From: Streptomyces sp. GESEQ-4
Lineage (GTDB): Bacteria; Actinomycetota; Actinomycetes; Streptomycetales; Streptomycetaceae
Length of the DNA stretch: 64,000 nt
Reading direction: 5' to 3'
NCBI RefSeq assembly: GCF_017948455.1
Contig: NZ_JAFFSU010000017.1
Span: 1 to 64,000 of the forward strand
This document shows, piece after piece, positions 8,735 through 17,500 of the stretch. The notes under the pieces are model-generated. The model had not been told where the DNA came from. It ran no database searches and was given only the letters and a program-made list of their open reading frames with translations. Both the position numbers and the translations under genes were made by a program. Position 1 is the stretch's first letter, and the number at the start of each line of letters is the position of its first letter.

Positions 8735-9468
8735 TCGGCCCCACCCTGACGCAGCACATACCCCACCCCACGCACCGTGTGCACGAGCCGGGGCTCGCCG
8801 CCCGCCTCCGTCTTGCGGCGCAGGTACATCACGTACACGTCGAGGGAGTTGGAGGACGGCTCGAAGTCGAAGCCCCAGACCGACTTCAGGATCTGCTCGC
8901 GGGTCAGCACCTGGCGTGGATGTGCCATGAACATCTCCAGGAGCGTGAATTCGGTGCGGGTCAGTTCCACCGGGCGCCCACCCCGCGTCACCTCGCGCGT
9001 GGCCAGGTCCATCCGCAGGTCGGCGAAGGTCAACGCCTCGTCGTCCTGGGCGGCACCCGCCCCTGCCGCGGCCGCGAACGAGCTGCGGCGCAGCAGCGCG
9101 CGGACGCGGGCGAAGAGTTCGTCGAGTTCGAAGGGCTTGACGAGGTAGTCGTCGGCGCCGGCGTCGAGGCCGGTCACGCGGTCGCCGACCGTGTCGCGGG
9201 CCGTGAGCATGAGGATCGGGGTCGTGTCGCCGGCGCCGCGGATGCGGCGGGCGGCCGTCAAGCCGTCCATCCTCGGCATCTGGATGTCCAGGACCACCAG
9301 GTCCGGCTTGTACAGCGTCGCCTTCTCGAGCGCGTCCGCGCCGTCGACCGCGACCTCCGTGCCGTACCCCTCGAAGGCGAGGCTGCGCTGGAGTGCTTCG
9401 CGTACCGCCGGCTCGTCGTCGACGATCAGGATGCGCTGGGGGTCACGGTCGCCGTCGGCGGGGCTCAT
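8731..9468 (-). CDS. OmpR-family response regulator (MprA-like)
   Basis: 245 residues. Receiver domain with acidic pair VDDEP, phospho-acceptor Asp61 (LVVLDIQMPRMDG), Thr (LTARD) and Lys (LVKPF). An Ala-rich linker of ~20 residues precedes the winged-helix output domain (LTRTEFTLLEMF, SNSLDVYVMYLRRK, VHTVRGVGYVL). It is co-transcribed with the kinase behind it and lies downstream of the protease gene, a likely target by analogy with MprA-pepD. Confidence 0.96.
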   Translation of the reverse strand: MSPADGDRDPQRILIVDDEPAVREALQRSLAFEGYGTEVAVDGADALEKATLYKPDLVVLDIQMPRMDGLTAARRIRGAGDTTPILMLTARDTVGDRVTGLDAGADDYLVKPFELDELFARVRALLRRSSFAAAAGAGAAQDDEALTFADLRMDLATREVTRGGRPVELTRTEFTLLEMFMAHPRQVLTREQILKSVWGFDFEPSSNSLDVYVMYLRRKTEAGGEPRLVHTVRGVGYVLRQGGAE

Positions 9469-9532
9469 GGGCTCGGGTTCCTCAGAAGATGTGGTAGGGC
9501 GTGGGACTGACGGATCTCAGCGTCGCACGCTT

Positions 9533-9715
9533 TCAGCCTCGTACGGTACGGCGGCGGGTGCGGGACGCGGACGCCGTACGGCGGGTCCGGGCGCCGCTCG
9601 CCGCCACCTCCGGCGCCCGCGGCACCGGCGCGTGCAGCGCGTACGCCACCTCGACGGCCAGGGCGAAACCGGCCGGGTCGGCGCCGGTCACCGTGTGGGA
9701 AACCTGCTGGATCAT
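9533..9715 (-). CDS. Small hypothetical protein coupled to the HtrA gene
   Basis: 60 residues. The protease stop codon sits inside the ribosome binding site TAGGAG, 6 nt before the ATG at 9715, so translation is probably coupled to htrA. The first 35 residues (MIQQVSHTVTGADPAG, then FALAVEVAYALHAP) look folded; the rest is an Arg/Thr/Ala-rich tail. I do not recognise the family. The spacing and SD are the main evidence. Confidence 0.5.
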   Translation of the reverse strand: MIQQVSHTVTGADPAGFALAVEVAYALHAPVPRAPEVAASGARTRRTASASRTRRRTVRG

Positions 9716-9724
9716 GCCGTACTC

Positions 9725-10768
9725 CTAGTCGGTGGAGCCCGCGCGCAGCGTGGCCAGGTCGGACTTGACGGTGTTGATCGGGATGGCGAAGCCGAGGCCG
9801 ACACTGCCGGCGCTCGACGACGTCGCGTCCGCGGCGGAGTACATCGCCGAGTTGATGCCGATGATGTTGCCGTTCATGTCGATCAGGGCGCCGCCGGAGT
9901 TCCCGGGGTTCAGGGACGCGTCCGTCTGGAGCGCCTTGTACGTCGTCGTGGACGAACCGGTGTCGCCGTTGAACTGCTGGCCGCCGAACTCGAACGGCCA
10001 CTGCCCGCTGCCGCCGCCCTGCTGCCCCTGGCTCTCGTCCGTCGAGACCGTCACGTCCCGGTCGAGCGCGGAGACGATGCCGCTGGTGACCGTGCCGGTC
10101 AGGCCCTCGGGGGAGCCGATCGCCACGACCGTGTCGCCGACCTGCACCCCGTCGGAGTTGCCGAGGGTGGCCGCCTTGAGGCCGGACGCGTCCTCCAGCT
10201 TGATCAGCGCCAGGTCCTTCTTGCTGTCGGTGCCGACGACCTTCGCGGTGTACGTCTTGCCGTCGCTGGTGCTCACCTTGATCGACGAGGCGCCGGAGAC
10301 GACGTGGTTGTTGGTGATGATCTCGCCGTCGCTGGTGATGATCACGCCGGAACCGGTGGACTCACCGGCGTTGGAGGTGGCGTTGATCTCGACGATGCTC
10401 GGGCTGACCGCCGCGGCGACCCCGGCGACCGTGCCCTTCTGGCTGGACGGCACGACGTTGGTGGTGGCGCTGGAGGAGGTCACCGTGTCGGTGCCGGACA
10501 GCTCCTGGATGCCGTATGCCGTACCGCCGCCGATGGCCGCGGCGACGATCGCCACGGCGGCGAGGAGGGCGAACGGGCCGCGGGTGCGCTTCCGCGCCGG
10601 AGCCGAGCCATACGCGGCCTGTGACGGCGTGACCGGCGGCTGGTACGCCGGCGGAGGCGGCCACTCGGGGTCGACGGGGGAGGAGGCGTGCTGCTGGGCG
10701 TACGTCGACTGCTGGTCGCCCTCGCCGGGGTTCTCGTACTCGCCGCTGCGGCGGATGCTCTCGGTCAT
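9725..10768 (-). CDS. Trypsin-like S1C serine protease, HtrA/PepD type without PDZ
   Basis: 347 residues. A Pro/Gln-rich cytoplasmic N-terminus (1-63) is followed by one TM segment (about 64-87) and an outward-facing protease domain. Catalytic triad His155 (TNNHVV), Asp185 (KKDLALIKL) and Ser291 (NPGNSGGALID). A Gly/Gln-rich loop near 245-275 is unusual. The chain ends ~40 residues after the catalytic domain (TVKSDLATLRAGSTD) where most HtrA/PepD proteins continue into a PDZ domain, so PDZ-based substrate sensing is absent. It lies upstream of the two-component pair at 7262-9468 on the same strand. Confidence 0.93.
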   Translation of the reverse strand: MTESIRRSGEYENPGEGDQQSTYAQQHASSPVDPEWPPPPAYQPPVTPSQAAYGSAPARKRTRGPFALLAAVAIVAAAIGGGTAYGIQELSGTDTVTSSSATTNVVPSSQKGTVAGVAAAVSPSIVEINATSNAGESTGSGVIITSDGEIITNNHVVSGASSIKVSTSDGKTYTAKVVGTDSKKDLALIKLEDASGLKAATLGNSDGVQVGDTVVAIGSPEGLTGTVTSGIVSALDRDVTVSTDESQGQQGGGSGQWPFEFGGQQFNGDTGSSTTTYKALQTDASLNPGNSGGALIDMNGNIIGINSAMYSAADATSSSAGSVGLGFAIPINTVKSDLATLRAGSTD

Positions 10769-10904
10769 GTCTCAGAGCTTGTCGCCGCTCGATGAGAGCC
10801 GGCTGAGTGCTCCCTGAGAACGGTGCGAGAACCTCGTTCGTCCGATGTAAAGGCCGCTCTGGCGGCTTGGCCAGGTCTCTCAGACAACCCTCATCAAGGG
10901 CCCG

Positions 10905-11930
10905 TCATGCCTCACACCCACAGGACCGCCGTACCACCAACCGCGAAGGAAACACCTTCAGCCGCTCGCGGCGCGAACCCGCCACCCGCAGGCCGTCGTC
11001 CAGGAGCAGGTCCACCGCCGCCCGTGCCATGGCCGGGCGGTCCGAGGAGATCGTGGTCATGGGCGGGTCGGCGAAGGCCGCTTCCTTGATGTCGTCGAAG
11101 CCGATGACGCCCAGCTCGCCCGGCACGTCGATACGCAGCTCGCGGGCCGCGCGCAGCAGGCCGAGCGCCTGGTCGTCGGTGGAGCAGAAGATCGCGGGTG
11201 GGCGCTTGGGCCCGGAGAGGATGTCGAGGGAGATGTGGTAGGCGTCGTAGCGGTTGTACGGCGCTTCGAACAGCCGTCCCTCGGTGGAGATCCCGGCGTC
11301 GTCCATCGCGCGCCGCCAGCCCTCGACATGGTCGGAGACGGGGTCGCCGACCGCGGGGGTCTCGGCGGTGCCGCCCATACAGGCGACGTACTCGTAGCCG
11401 TGCTCCAGGAGGTGGCGTACGGCGAGCTGGGCGCCGCCCAGGTCGTCCGTGGCGACGGCGACGTCGTCGATGGCCTCCGGGCGCTCGTGCAGCAGCACGA
11501 CGCGGGCGTCCCAGGCGTCGATCTCGGCGGCCGCGTTGTCGTTCAGCGCGTGGCTGACCAGGATCAGGCCGGAGACGCGCATGCCGAGGAAGGCCCGCAG
11601 ATAGTGGACCTCGCGTTCGGCGATGTAGTCGGAGTTCCCGACGAGCACCATTTTTCCGCGCTCGGACGCGGCCTGTTCGACCGCGTGCGCCATCTCTCCG
11701 AAGAAGGGCTGGCGCGCGTCCGGCACGATCAGGCCTATGAGGTCCGTGCGCCGCGACGCCATGGCCTGGGCGACCCGGTCGGGCCGGTAGCCCAGCTCCT
11801 TGATCGCGGCGAGGACACGCTCGCGCGTGGCCGGGGCAACCGGCCGGGGTCCGTTGTTGATGACATAGCTGACGACCGCGGTGGAGGTACCCGCCAGTCG
11901 TGCCACATCATCCCGAGTCACCTTGGCCAC
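10905..11930 (-). CDS. LacI-family transcriptional regulator
   Basis: 341 residues, GTG start at 11930 (MAKVTRDDVARLAG). The N-terminal HTH (TSTAVVSYVINNGPRPV, hinge TRERVLAAIKELGYRPDRVA) and a periplasmic-binding-protein-like sensor core are complete. It ends with SCGCEA. It controls carbon or sugar genes in most family members; the target here is unknown. It lies downstream of glnR on the same strand but is separated from it by a strong hairpin. Confidence 0.95.
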   Translation of the reverse strand: MAKVTRDDVARLAGTSTAVVSYVINNGPRPVAPATRERVLAAIKELGYRPDRVAQAMASRRTDLIGLIVPDARQPFFGEMAHAVEQAASERGKMVLVGNSDYIAEREVHYLRAFLGMRVSGLILVSHALNDNAAAEIDAWDARVVLLHERPEAIDDVAVATDDLGGAQLAVRHLLEHGYEYVACMGGTAETPAVGDPVSDHVEGWRRAMDDAGISTEGRLFEAPYNRYDAYHISLDILSGPKRPPAIFCSTDDQALGLLRAARELRIDVPGELGVIGFDDIKEAAFADPPMTTISSDRPAMARAAVDLLLDDGLRVAGSRRERLKVFPSRLVVRRSCGCEA

Positions 11931-11993
11931 GCGCGGAGTCTACGCGGATGGACCCGCTCTGGGCAGGGCGTAAAGACGCTTGTCCGGGCAGTC

Positions 11994-12021
11994 CCTGTGG
12001 GCGGGCGAGCCCGCCCACAGG
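11994..12021 (-). terminator. glnR terminator hairpin
   Basis: A 12-bp perfect stem (11994-12005 with 12010-12021) and a CGAG loop, starting 4 nt after the glnR stop and before the LacI gene. Confidence 0.8.
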
Positions 12022-12025
12022 TCCG

Positions 12026-12814
12026 CTATGCCTCGGCCGTGACCTCGGTGGCGTCCAGGGAGGCCGTCTCGTCCGCATCCTCCGGCTTTGACTGGTCCGC
12101 CTTGGCCCTCGCCTCGTCGGAGGAGCGCTCCGTGCGGTCCGCCTTCTCCGGCGTAACGAATCGATAACCGACGTTCCGGACGGTCCCGATCAGCGACTCG
12201 TGCTCGGGTCCGAGCTTGGCGCGCAGGCGTCGTACATGGACGTCGACGGTCCGGGTGCCACCGAAGTAGTCGTAGCCCCAGACCTCCTGGAGCAGCTGAG
12301 CGCGCGTGAAGACACGGCCCGGGTGCTGCGCGAGGTACTTGAGGAGCTCGAACTCCTTGAAGGTGAGGTCGAGCACCCGGCCCTTGAGCTTGGCGGAGTA
12401 CGTCGCCTCGTCCACCGACAGATCGCCGTTGCGGATCTCCATCGGGGAGTCGTCGTTGACGATCTGCTGACGGCCCATGGCGAGCCGCAGCCGCGCCTCG
12501 ACCTCCGCCGGACCGGCGGTGTCGAGGAGCACGTCGTCGATGCCCCAGTCGGCGGTGACGGCGGCGAGGCCGCCCTCGGTGACGACGAGGATGAGGGGGC
12601 AGCCGGGGCCGGTGGAGCGCAGCAGCTGGCAGAGGCTGCGCACCTGCGGAAGGTCCCGGCGGCCGTCGATCAGGATGACGTCGGCACCTGGGGTGTCGAC
12701 GAGGGCGGGGCCTTCGGCCGGGGCGACCCGCACGTTGTGCAGGAGCAGCCCGAGAGCGGGGAGCACCTCGGTCGACGGCTGAAGGGCATTGGTCAGGAGC
12801 AGCAGAGAACTCAT
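12026..12814 (-). CDS. glnR: GlnR, nitrogen regulator (orphan OmpR-type)
   Basis: 262 residues. The sequence agrees closely with Streptomyces GlnR (MSSLLLLTNALQPSTEV start; LTFKEFELLKYLAQHPG and VRRLRAKLGPE in the winged helix). The receiver keeps Asp50 (VILIDGRR) but lacks a normal phosphorylation pocket, and GlnR is known to act as an orphan dimer without a partner kinase, activating or repressing glnA, amtB and nitrite genes. The C-terminus after RNVGYRFVTPEK is a charged, low-complexity tail of about 40 residues. The 184-nt gap to the divergent hydrolase must contain its promoter. Confidence 0.96.
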   Translation of the reverse strand: MSSLLLLTNALQPSTEVLPALGLLLHNVRVAPAEGPALVDTPGADVILIDGRRDLPQVRSLCQLLRSTGPGCPLILVVTEGGLAAVTADWGIDDVLLDTAGPAEVEARLRLAMGRQQIVNDDSPMEIRNGDLSVDEATYSAKLKGRVLDLTFKEFELLKYLAQHPGRVFTRAQLLQEVWGYDYFGGTRTVDVHVRRLRAKLGPEHESLIGTVRNVGYRFVTPEKADRTERSSDEARAKADQSKPEDADETASLDATEVTAEA

Positions 12815-13010
12815 ACGTCTGGTTCCTCCTCGGTCCCTGCGAGGACGTTGTGCGGTACGTCACCTGCTCTGCGATCCCGAAAGGCCCCGTACACCCGCGG
12901 TCACCTGGAGTTTCCCGCTTCGTATACAACGCTTCCGAAAGCACAAAAGGACCCGGGGGCTACGCTGCCCGAGTCCTGTGTCCAGCAGAATAGCCCACAT
13001 GAGGGCTGGC

Positions 13011-13883
13011 ATGGCAGGTCATGTGGCACGTTCCACCGTTCGTCCGGCATCCGAGACGGACGCGGCGGGGTCTTTGCGTACGTTTCTGCGCACGTTCGAC
13101 GGGGTGACGATCGACGCCGTATACGAGCCGGGCGGGCACGTATACGACGCCGGGGCGCCACCTTCCGGTGATGTGGTGTTCGTCGTCGCGCACGGTTTCA
13201 CCGGCGATGTGGACAAGCCGCATGTGCGACGCGTGGCACAGGCGTTCGCGCGGCACGGCGCGGTCGTCACCTTCTCCTTCCGAGGCCACGGGCGGTCCGG
13301 CGGCGTCTCCACGGTCGGCGACCGCGAGGTGCACGACCTCGCCGCCGCGGTGGCCTGGGCCCGCGAGCTCGGGCACCGGCGCGTGGTCACGGTCGGCTTC
13401 TCCATGGGCGGCTCGGTGGTGCTGCGGCACGGGGCGCTGTACGGCACGTCGGCGGCAGCGGCCGGACTGGAGCACGAGGGGCGCACGGAAGCGGGAACGG
13501 ATGCGGTGGTTTCGGTGAGCGCTCCCGCCCGCTGGTACTACCGGGGCACGCCCCGGATGCGGCGCGTGCACTGGCTGGTGACCCGCCGCGAGGGCCGGCT
13601 GGCCGCCCGCTACGGACTCCGGACGCGGATCTACCATCGCGGCTGGGACCCGGTCCCTCTCTCCCCGGTCGAGGCGGTCCCGCACATCGCGCCCACGCCG
13701 CTCCTCATCGTCCACGGCGACATCGACGGCTACTTTCCCGTCGACCACCCCCACATGCTGGCCGCGGCCGCCGGTGACCACGGCGAACTCTGGCTGGAGC
13801 CCGGCATGGGCCACGCCGAGCACGCGGCGGCGGACGAACTGCTGACCCGGATCGGGGACTGGGCGGCGGCGAAGGCGGGCTAG
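13011..13883 (+). CDS. Alpha/beta hydrolase
   Basis: 290 residues from ATG 13011, which has AGGG 5 nt upstream; an in-frame ATG at 12999 has no visible SD but cannot be excluded. Oxyanion region HGFTGDVDKPH, nucleophile elbow GFSMGG with Ser131, acid Asp237 or Asp239 (HGDIDGYFP) and His268 (MGHAEHA) make a complete triad. There is no signal peptide. It may hydrolyse an ester or peptide; the substrate is unknown. It lies 37 nt before the MoaD-like gene, probably in one transcript. Confidence 0.9.
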   Translation: MAGHVARSTVRPASETDAAGSLRTFLRTFDGVTIDAVYEPGGHVYDAGAPPSGDVVFVVAHGFTGDVDKPHVRRVAQAFARHGAVVTFSFRGHGRSGGVSTVGDREVHDLAAAVAWARELGHRRVVTVGFSMGGSVVLRHGALYGTSAAAAGLEHEGRTEAGTDAVVSVSAPARWYYRGTPRMRRVHWLVTRREGRLAARYGLRTRIYHRGWDPVPLSPVEAVPHIAPTPLLIVHGDIDGYFPVDHPHMLAAAAGDHGELWLEPGMGHAEHAAADELLTRIGDWAAAKAG

Positions 13884-13920
13884 CCTGACGTTGTTGACGA
13901 CCGACTGATTGAGGAACCGC

Positions 13921-14175
13921 ATGCCCAAGGTCACGGTGCGCTACTGGGCCGCCGCCAAGGCCGCGGCCGGGGTCGCCGAGGAGCCGTACGACGCGGACAC
14001 CCTCGCGGACGCGCTCGCCGCGGTGCGTGCGCGACACCCCGGCGAACTGGCGCGCGTCCTGCGGCGATGCTCCTTCCTCATCGACGGTGACCCCGTAGGC
14101 ACCCGCGGGCATGAGACGGTACGGCTGGTCGACGGCGGGACGGTCGAGGTGCTTCCGCCGTTCGCAGGAGGGTGA
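13921..14175 (+). CDS. MoaD/ThiS-like sulfur-carrier protein
   Basis: 84 residues with a beta-grasp pattern (KVTVRYWAAAKAAAG) and the diagnostic Gly-Gly C-terminus (PPFAGG) that is adenylated and thiocarboxylated in this family. GAGG lies just upstream of ATG 13921. Nearby sulfurtransferase and DsrE genes suggest a sulfur-transfer neighbourhood, but which cofactor it serves cannot be read from the sequence. Confidence 0.88.
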   Translation: MPKVTVRYWAAAKAAAGVAEEPYDADTLADALAAVRARHPGELARVLRRCSFLIDGDPVGTRGHETVRLVDGGTVEVLPPFAGG

Positions 14176-14176
14176 G

Positions 14177-15274
14177 ATGACCAACCAGCCGCACGAGGGT
14201 TCCTACGAAGGTTCCTATGAGGGGCAGTACCCGCAGGGGTACGACCCGTACTGGCAGCAGGCGTACGAGGATCCGCACGCCGGCCAGCAGTACACGCAGC
14301 AGTGGCAGGGGCAGACGTGGGACACGCAGGTGCCGGGCGCGTATGTGCCGCCGCAGGGGCAGGGACAGTACGCGCCTGCTTACACGGCACCCGGCGCTGA
14401 AGGCCCTGCCCAGCCCGGCACCGCTGCCCAAAGCGGTGGCGCGAGTGCGCCCGGCGGCCTCGAGGCCGGTGCCGCCGAGGAAGAGCCCTCCTACGGCCCC
14501 GCCACCCTCGTCGGGAACCCGCGCATCACCGATGCTCAGCGGGCCCGCCTGGAGGGGCGTTCGCCGATCATCGAGCCCGGGATGCAGCCGGCGGCGCTGA
14601 CGGCGTTGCTGGGGCTGCTGCTGTCCGGGACGGCGGCCATCGGGTCGTACGCGCTGCTCGTACCGCTCGTGGTGCTGCAAGCGGTGACGGCGGCGGGCTG
14701 GTTCCGGCTGAACGGGATGTGGCCCGCCCGGCAGGGCATCGCGCTGGCGTTCGCGGGAGCGCTGACCGCGGATGTCGCGCTGGTGGCGGCCGACCGCGCG
14801 CCCGCGGCGATCCTCGGCACGCTCGGTGTGTGGGTGCTGCTGGCCCTGGTCCTGCAACTGCGGTCGCACGCCGAGCCGGACGAGCGGATGTACGGCCTGA
14901 TGGCGACCGTCGCCGCGGCGGCGCTGTCGATCATCGCGGCCGGTTACTTCGCGGCCGACACGGACGCGGTCACGGTCGGCGCCGCGGCGGTGGCCGTGGC
15001 GATCCTGGCCCGGGTTCTTCCCTTGCCCACCCCGGCGTCCGTGATCGTCTCCCTCCTCGCCGCGGCCGGCGCGGGCATCGCGGTTGGCGGCATGACGGGT
15101 CTGGGCGCGAACGGCGCGTTCCTCGGCGCGGCTGCGGGCGGCTGCGCCCTGATCGGCCACCGGGTCGCGAGCTACGACTACCCGTCCCGCTTCGTCCACT
15201 TCACGGCCGGGGTCGCGTTGCCGCTGGCGGCGGCGGCACCGGCGGTGTACCTGCTGGGGCGGGCGCTGGGCTGA
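14177..15274 (+). CDS. Multi-pass membrane protein with Gln/Tyr-rich N-terminus
   Basis: 365 residues. GGAGGG precedes ATG 14177, 1 nt after the MoaD stop, so the two are coupled. The first ~95 residues are a Tyr/Gln/Pro/Gly-rich repeat-like region (EGSYEGSYEG, YDPYWQQ, QYTQQWQGQ), probably disordered and cytoplasmic. From about residue 135 there are roughly nine hydrophobic segments. Function unknown. The membrane part lacks transport motifs I can name. Confidence 0.85.
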   Translation: MTNQPHEGSYEGSYEGQYPQGYDPYWQQAYEDPHAGQQYTQQWQGQTWDTQVPGAYVPPQGQGQYAPAYTAPGAEGPAQPGTAAQSGGASAPGGLEAGAAEEEPSYGPATLVGNPRITDAQRARLEGRSPIIEPGMQPAALTALLGLLLSGTAAIGSYALLVPLVVLQAVTAAGWFRLNGMWPARQGIALAFAGALTADVALVAADRAPAAILGTLGVWVLLALVLQLRSHAEPDERMYGLMATVAAAALSIIAAGYFAADTDAVTVGAAAVAVAILARVLPLPTPASVIVSLLAAAGAGIAVGGMTGLGANGAFLGAAAGGCALIGHRVASYDYPSRFVHFTAGVALPLAAAAPAVYLLGRALG

Positions 15275-15301
15275 GCGGCGTCGCTCCTGTCCGACTTGAG
15301 T

Positions 15302-15335
15302 GACTGCCCGACCTGAGCGACTGCCCGACCTGAGC
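15302..15335. repeat. Two perfect 17-bp tandem repeats
   Basis: GACTGCCCGACCTGAGC occurs twice head to tail, and degenerate copies follow up to about 15372 (GACCGTCACACCTGACC and similar). It lies in the 210-bp gap before the DUF2993 gene, where no other element was seen. Confidence 0.8.
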
Positions 15336-15484
15336 GACCGTCACACCTGACCGACTGTCACAGCTGATCGACAATTCCCCGCTCACCCCTTGCCCCGGGG
15401 TTACTCTCGCGCAGGACGGCCACCCGGTCGTCAGTGACCGTGACCGTCGTCCTTGATGACCGCCGAGGTGGGGGAACCCCGAAC

Positions 15485-16225
15485 ATGCGCGCACTGCGAA
15501 TACTGCTGATCGTCGTCGTGATCCTCGGCGGCCTCTTCGTAGCCGCCGACCGCCTCGCCGTGAACTTCGCCGAGGACGAGGCCGCAGGCAAGCTCCAGAC
15601 CACGGAGAACCTCGCCGCCAAGCCCGACGTCTCCATCAAGGGCTTCCCCTTCCTCACCCAGGTCCTCGGCGGCGAACTGGACGATGTCGAGATCGGCATC
15701 AAGAACTACGAAGCCCCGGCGGGCGACAGCGCCGAGAAGATCACCATCGGCGATCTTCAGGCGAACATGAAGGGCGTCGAGTTCTCCGGCGACTACAGCT
15801 CCGCCACCGCGGCCACCGCCACCGGCACCGCGACCATCTCCTACGCCGAGCTGCTGAAGACCGCCCAGTCGGAGCCCACCGAGATCGCCCCCGGCGTCAC
15901 CGCGAACATCGTCGGCCTCTCCGACGGCGGCAACGGCAAGATCAAGGTCTCGGTCGAGGCGACCGTGCTCGGCACGAAGCTGCCCGAGCCGGTCTCCGTC
16001 CTCAGCACCGTCACGGTCGAGGGCGACAACACCGTGAAGGTGCGCGCCGAGAAGCTCCCGTCGTTCGGCGGCGTCCGGACCGCGGAGAACGAGGTCAGGG
16101 AGATCACCGACTTCGAGCAGCAGATCGACGACCTGCCCGGCGGCATCCAGCTGGACCGGGTCCAGGCCGCGCAGGACGGTGTGGAGATCGGGGTGAAGGG
16201 TTCGAACGTCCGGCTCGCCGGGTAG
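15485..16225 (+). CDS. DUF2993/LmeA-family envelope protein
   Basis: 246 residues from ATG 15485 (MRALRILLIVVVILGG), a signal anchor. The mature part shows the family pattern: repeated beta strands, VSIKGFPFLTQVLGGELDDVEIG near residue 45, and a VQAAQDGVEIGVKGSNVRL end. LmeA-type proteins bind phospholipids outside the membrane. GGTGGGGG lies about 10 nt upstream. An upstream in-frame ATG at 15434 would spoil the signal sequence. Confidence 0.88.
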   Translation: MRALRILLIVVVILGGLFVAADRLAVNFAEDEAAGKLQTTENLAAKPDVSIKGFPFLTQVLGGELDDVEIGIKNYEAPAGDSAEKITIGDLQANMKGVEFSGDYSSATAATATGTATISYAELLKTAQSEPTEIAPGVTANIVGLSDGGNGKIKVSVEATVLGTKLPEPVSVLSTVTVEGDNTVKVRAEKLPSFGGVRTAENEVREITDFEQQIDDLPGGIQLDRVQAAQDGVEIGVKGSNVRLAG

Positions 16226-16301
16226 GACGTCAGCGGCCATCACCAGGGCAGTCCGAAGGGCGAGACGCGGACGTCCGTACCGCAGATGTGACGAGGGATA
16301 C

Positions 16302-16329
16302 GCGGGCCCGGAATCCCTTCCGGGCCCGC
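16302..16329 (+). terminator. Perfect 12-bp hairpin terminator
   Basis: Stem 16302-16313 with 16318-16329, loop TCCC, after the DUF2993 gene and before the leader peptide promoter region. Confidence 0.85.
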
Positions 16330-16424
16330 CCCTTCACTCATCTCATCCCACATCCCGGACGATCGCGTCTCAAAATACGACACACCGGTGACATGCCCAC
16401 CTGTCCGTCCCTAAGCTCAAGCCC

Positions 16425-16505
16425 ATGAAGCGACAGGCGGACCTCACGAAGCGGCGGGCAGTAGACCTGTGCCGCGTCGCCGCCATGCTCTGTCGCACCT
16501 TCTGA
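16425..16505 (+). CDS. Cysteine-containing leader peptide of the sulfurtransferase operon
   Basis: 26 codons, ATG 16425 to TGA 16503. The sequence begins MKRQADLTKRRAVDL, and Cys16 and Cys23 sit in CRVAAMLCRTF. Short peptides with the pattern RRxVDLCRVAxxLCR lie upstream of many actinobacterial sulfur-assimilation genes and are thought to sense cysteine or Cys-tRNA availability during translation, as in attenuation. Here it sits 124 nt upstream of the sulfurtransferase. The cis-regulatory role is inference; the peptide pattern is seen. Confidence 0.8.
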   Translation: MKRQADLTKRRAVDLCRVAAMLCRTF

Positions 16506-16629
16506 GCGGAAGCGCAGCCTTCCGCATTCCCCGCGCCCTGCCCAGGGCATTCGTGCGCCGTCCGGCTCCTGGACCGCGCGCCCCTCTCACTCGCACGCCC
16601 CGCCGCAACTGCCCCGGAGGAGAAAGAGC

Positions 16630-17469
16630 ATGAGCCGCAGCGACGTCCTGGTCGATGCCGACTGGGTCGAGGCCAACCTCGACAACCCGAACATCGCGAT
16701 CGTCGAGGTCGACGAGGACACGTCCGCGTACGAGAAGAACCACATCCGAGGCGCCATCCGGATCGACTGGACCAAGGACCTCCAGGACCCGGTACGCCGT
16801 GACTTCATCGACCAGGAGGGCTTCGAGAAGCTCCTGTCGGCGAAGGGCATCGCCAACGACACGCTGGTGATCCTCTACGGCGGCAACAACAACTGGTTCG
16901 CCTCGTACGCCTACTGGTACTTCAAGCTCTACGGCCACGAGAACGTCAAGCTGCTCGACGGCGGCCGCAAGAAGTGGGAGCTGGACGCCCGCGAGCTGGT
17001 CGAGGAGGTGCCGGTGCGTCCGGCGACCGACTACAAGGCCAAGCCGCAGGACAAGTCCATCCGCGCCTTCCGTGACGACGTGGTCGCCGCCATCGGTTCG
17101 CAGAACCTGGTCGACGTCCGCTCGCCCGACGAGTTCAGCGGGAAGCTGCTCGCCCCCGCGCACCTGCCGCAGGAGCAGTCGCAGCGTCCGGGTCACGTCC
17201 CGTCCGCCCGCAACATCCCGTGGTCGAAGAACGCCAACGACGACGGCACCTTCAAGTCGGACGAGGAGCTCAAGGAGCTCTACGCCGAGGAGAACGTCGA
17301 CCTGGCCAAGGACACCATCGCCTACTGCCGTATCGGTGAGCGCTCCGCGCTGACCTGGTTCGTCCTGCACGAGCTGCTCGATGTGCAGAACGTCAAGAAC
17401 TACGACGGTTCCTGGACCGAGTACGGCTCCCTCGTCGGCGTGCCGATCGAGCTCGGCGCCAACAAGTAA
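16630..17469 (+). CDS. cysA: Thiosulfate sulfurtransferase (rhodanese), CysA type
   Basis: 279 residues with two rhodanese domains. The N-terminal one is inactive and ends LYGGNNNWFASYAYWYF; the C-terminal one carries catalytic Cys233 in AYCRIGERS and the family WTEYGS end. It transfers sulfur from thiosulfate to acceptors such as cyanide or thiols. GGAGGA lies about 7 nt upstream of the ATG. The leader peptide upstream and DUF1416 gene 31 nt downstream form the usual actinobacterial sulfur operon. Confidence 0.95.
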   Translation: MSRSDVLVDADWVEANLDNPNIAIVEVDEDTSAYEKNHIRGAIRIDWTKDLQDPVRRDFIDQEGFEKLLSAKGIANDTLVILYGGNNNWFASYAYWYFKLYGHENVKLLDGGRKKWELDARELVEEVPVRPATDYKAKPQDKSIRAFRDDVVAAIGSQNLVDVRSPDEFSGKLLAPAHLPQEQSQRPGHVPSARNIPWSKNANDDGTFKSDEELKELYAEENVDLAKDTIAYCRIGERSALTWFVLHELLDVQNVKNYDGSWTEYGSLVGVPIELGANK

Positions 17470-17500
17470 GCCCCGACCTTTACCCCTCAAGGAGTTCGAC

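Noticed and set aside
15302..15372. CRISPR or phage attachment site from the tandem repeat
   Set aside because: The units lie head to tail without spacers and there is no integrase or tRNA nearby.
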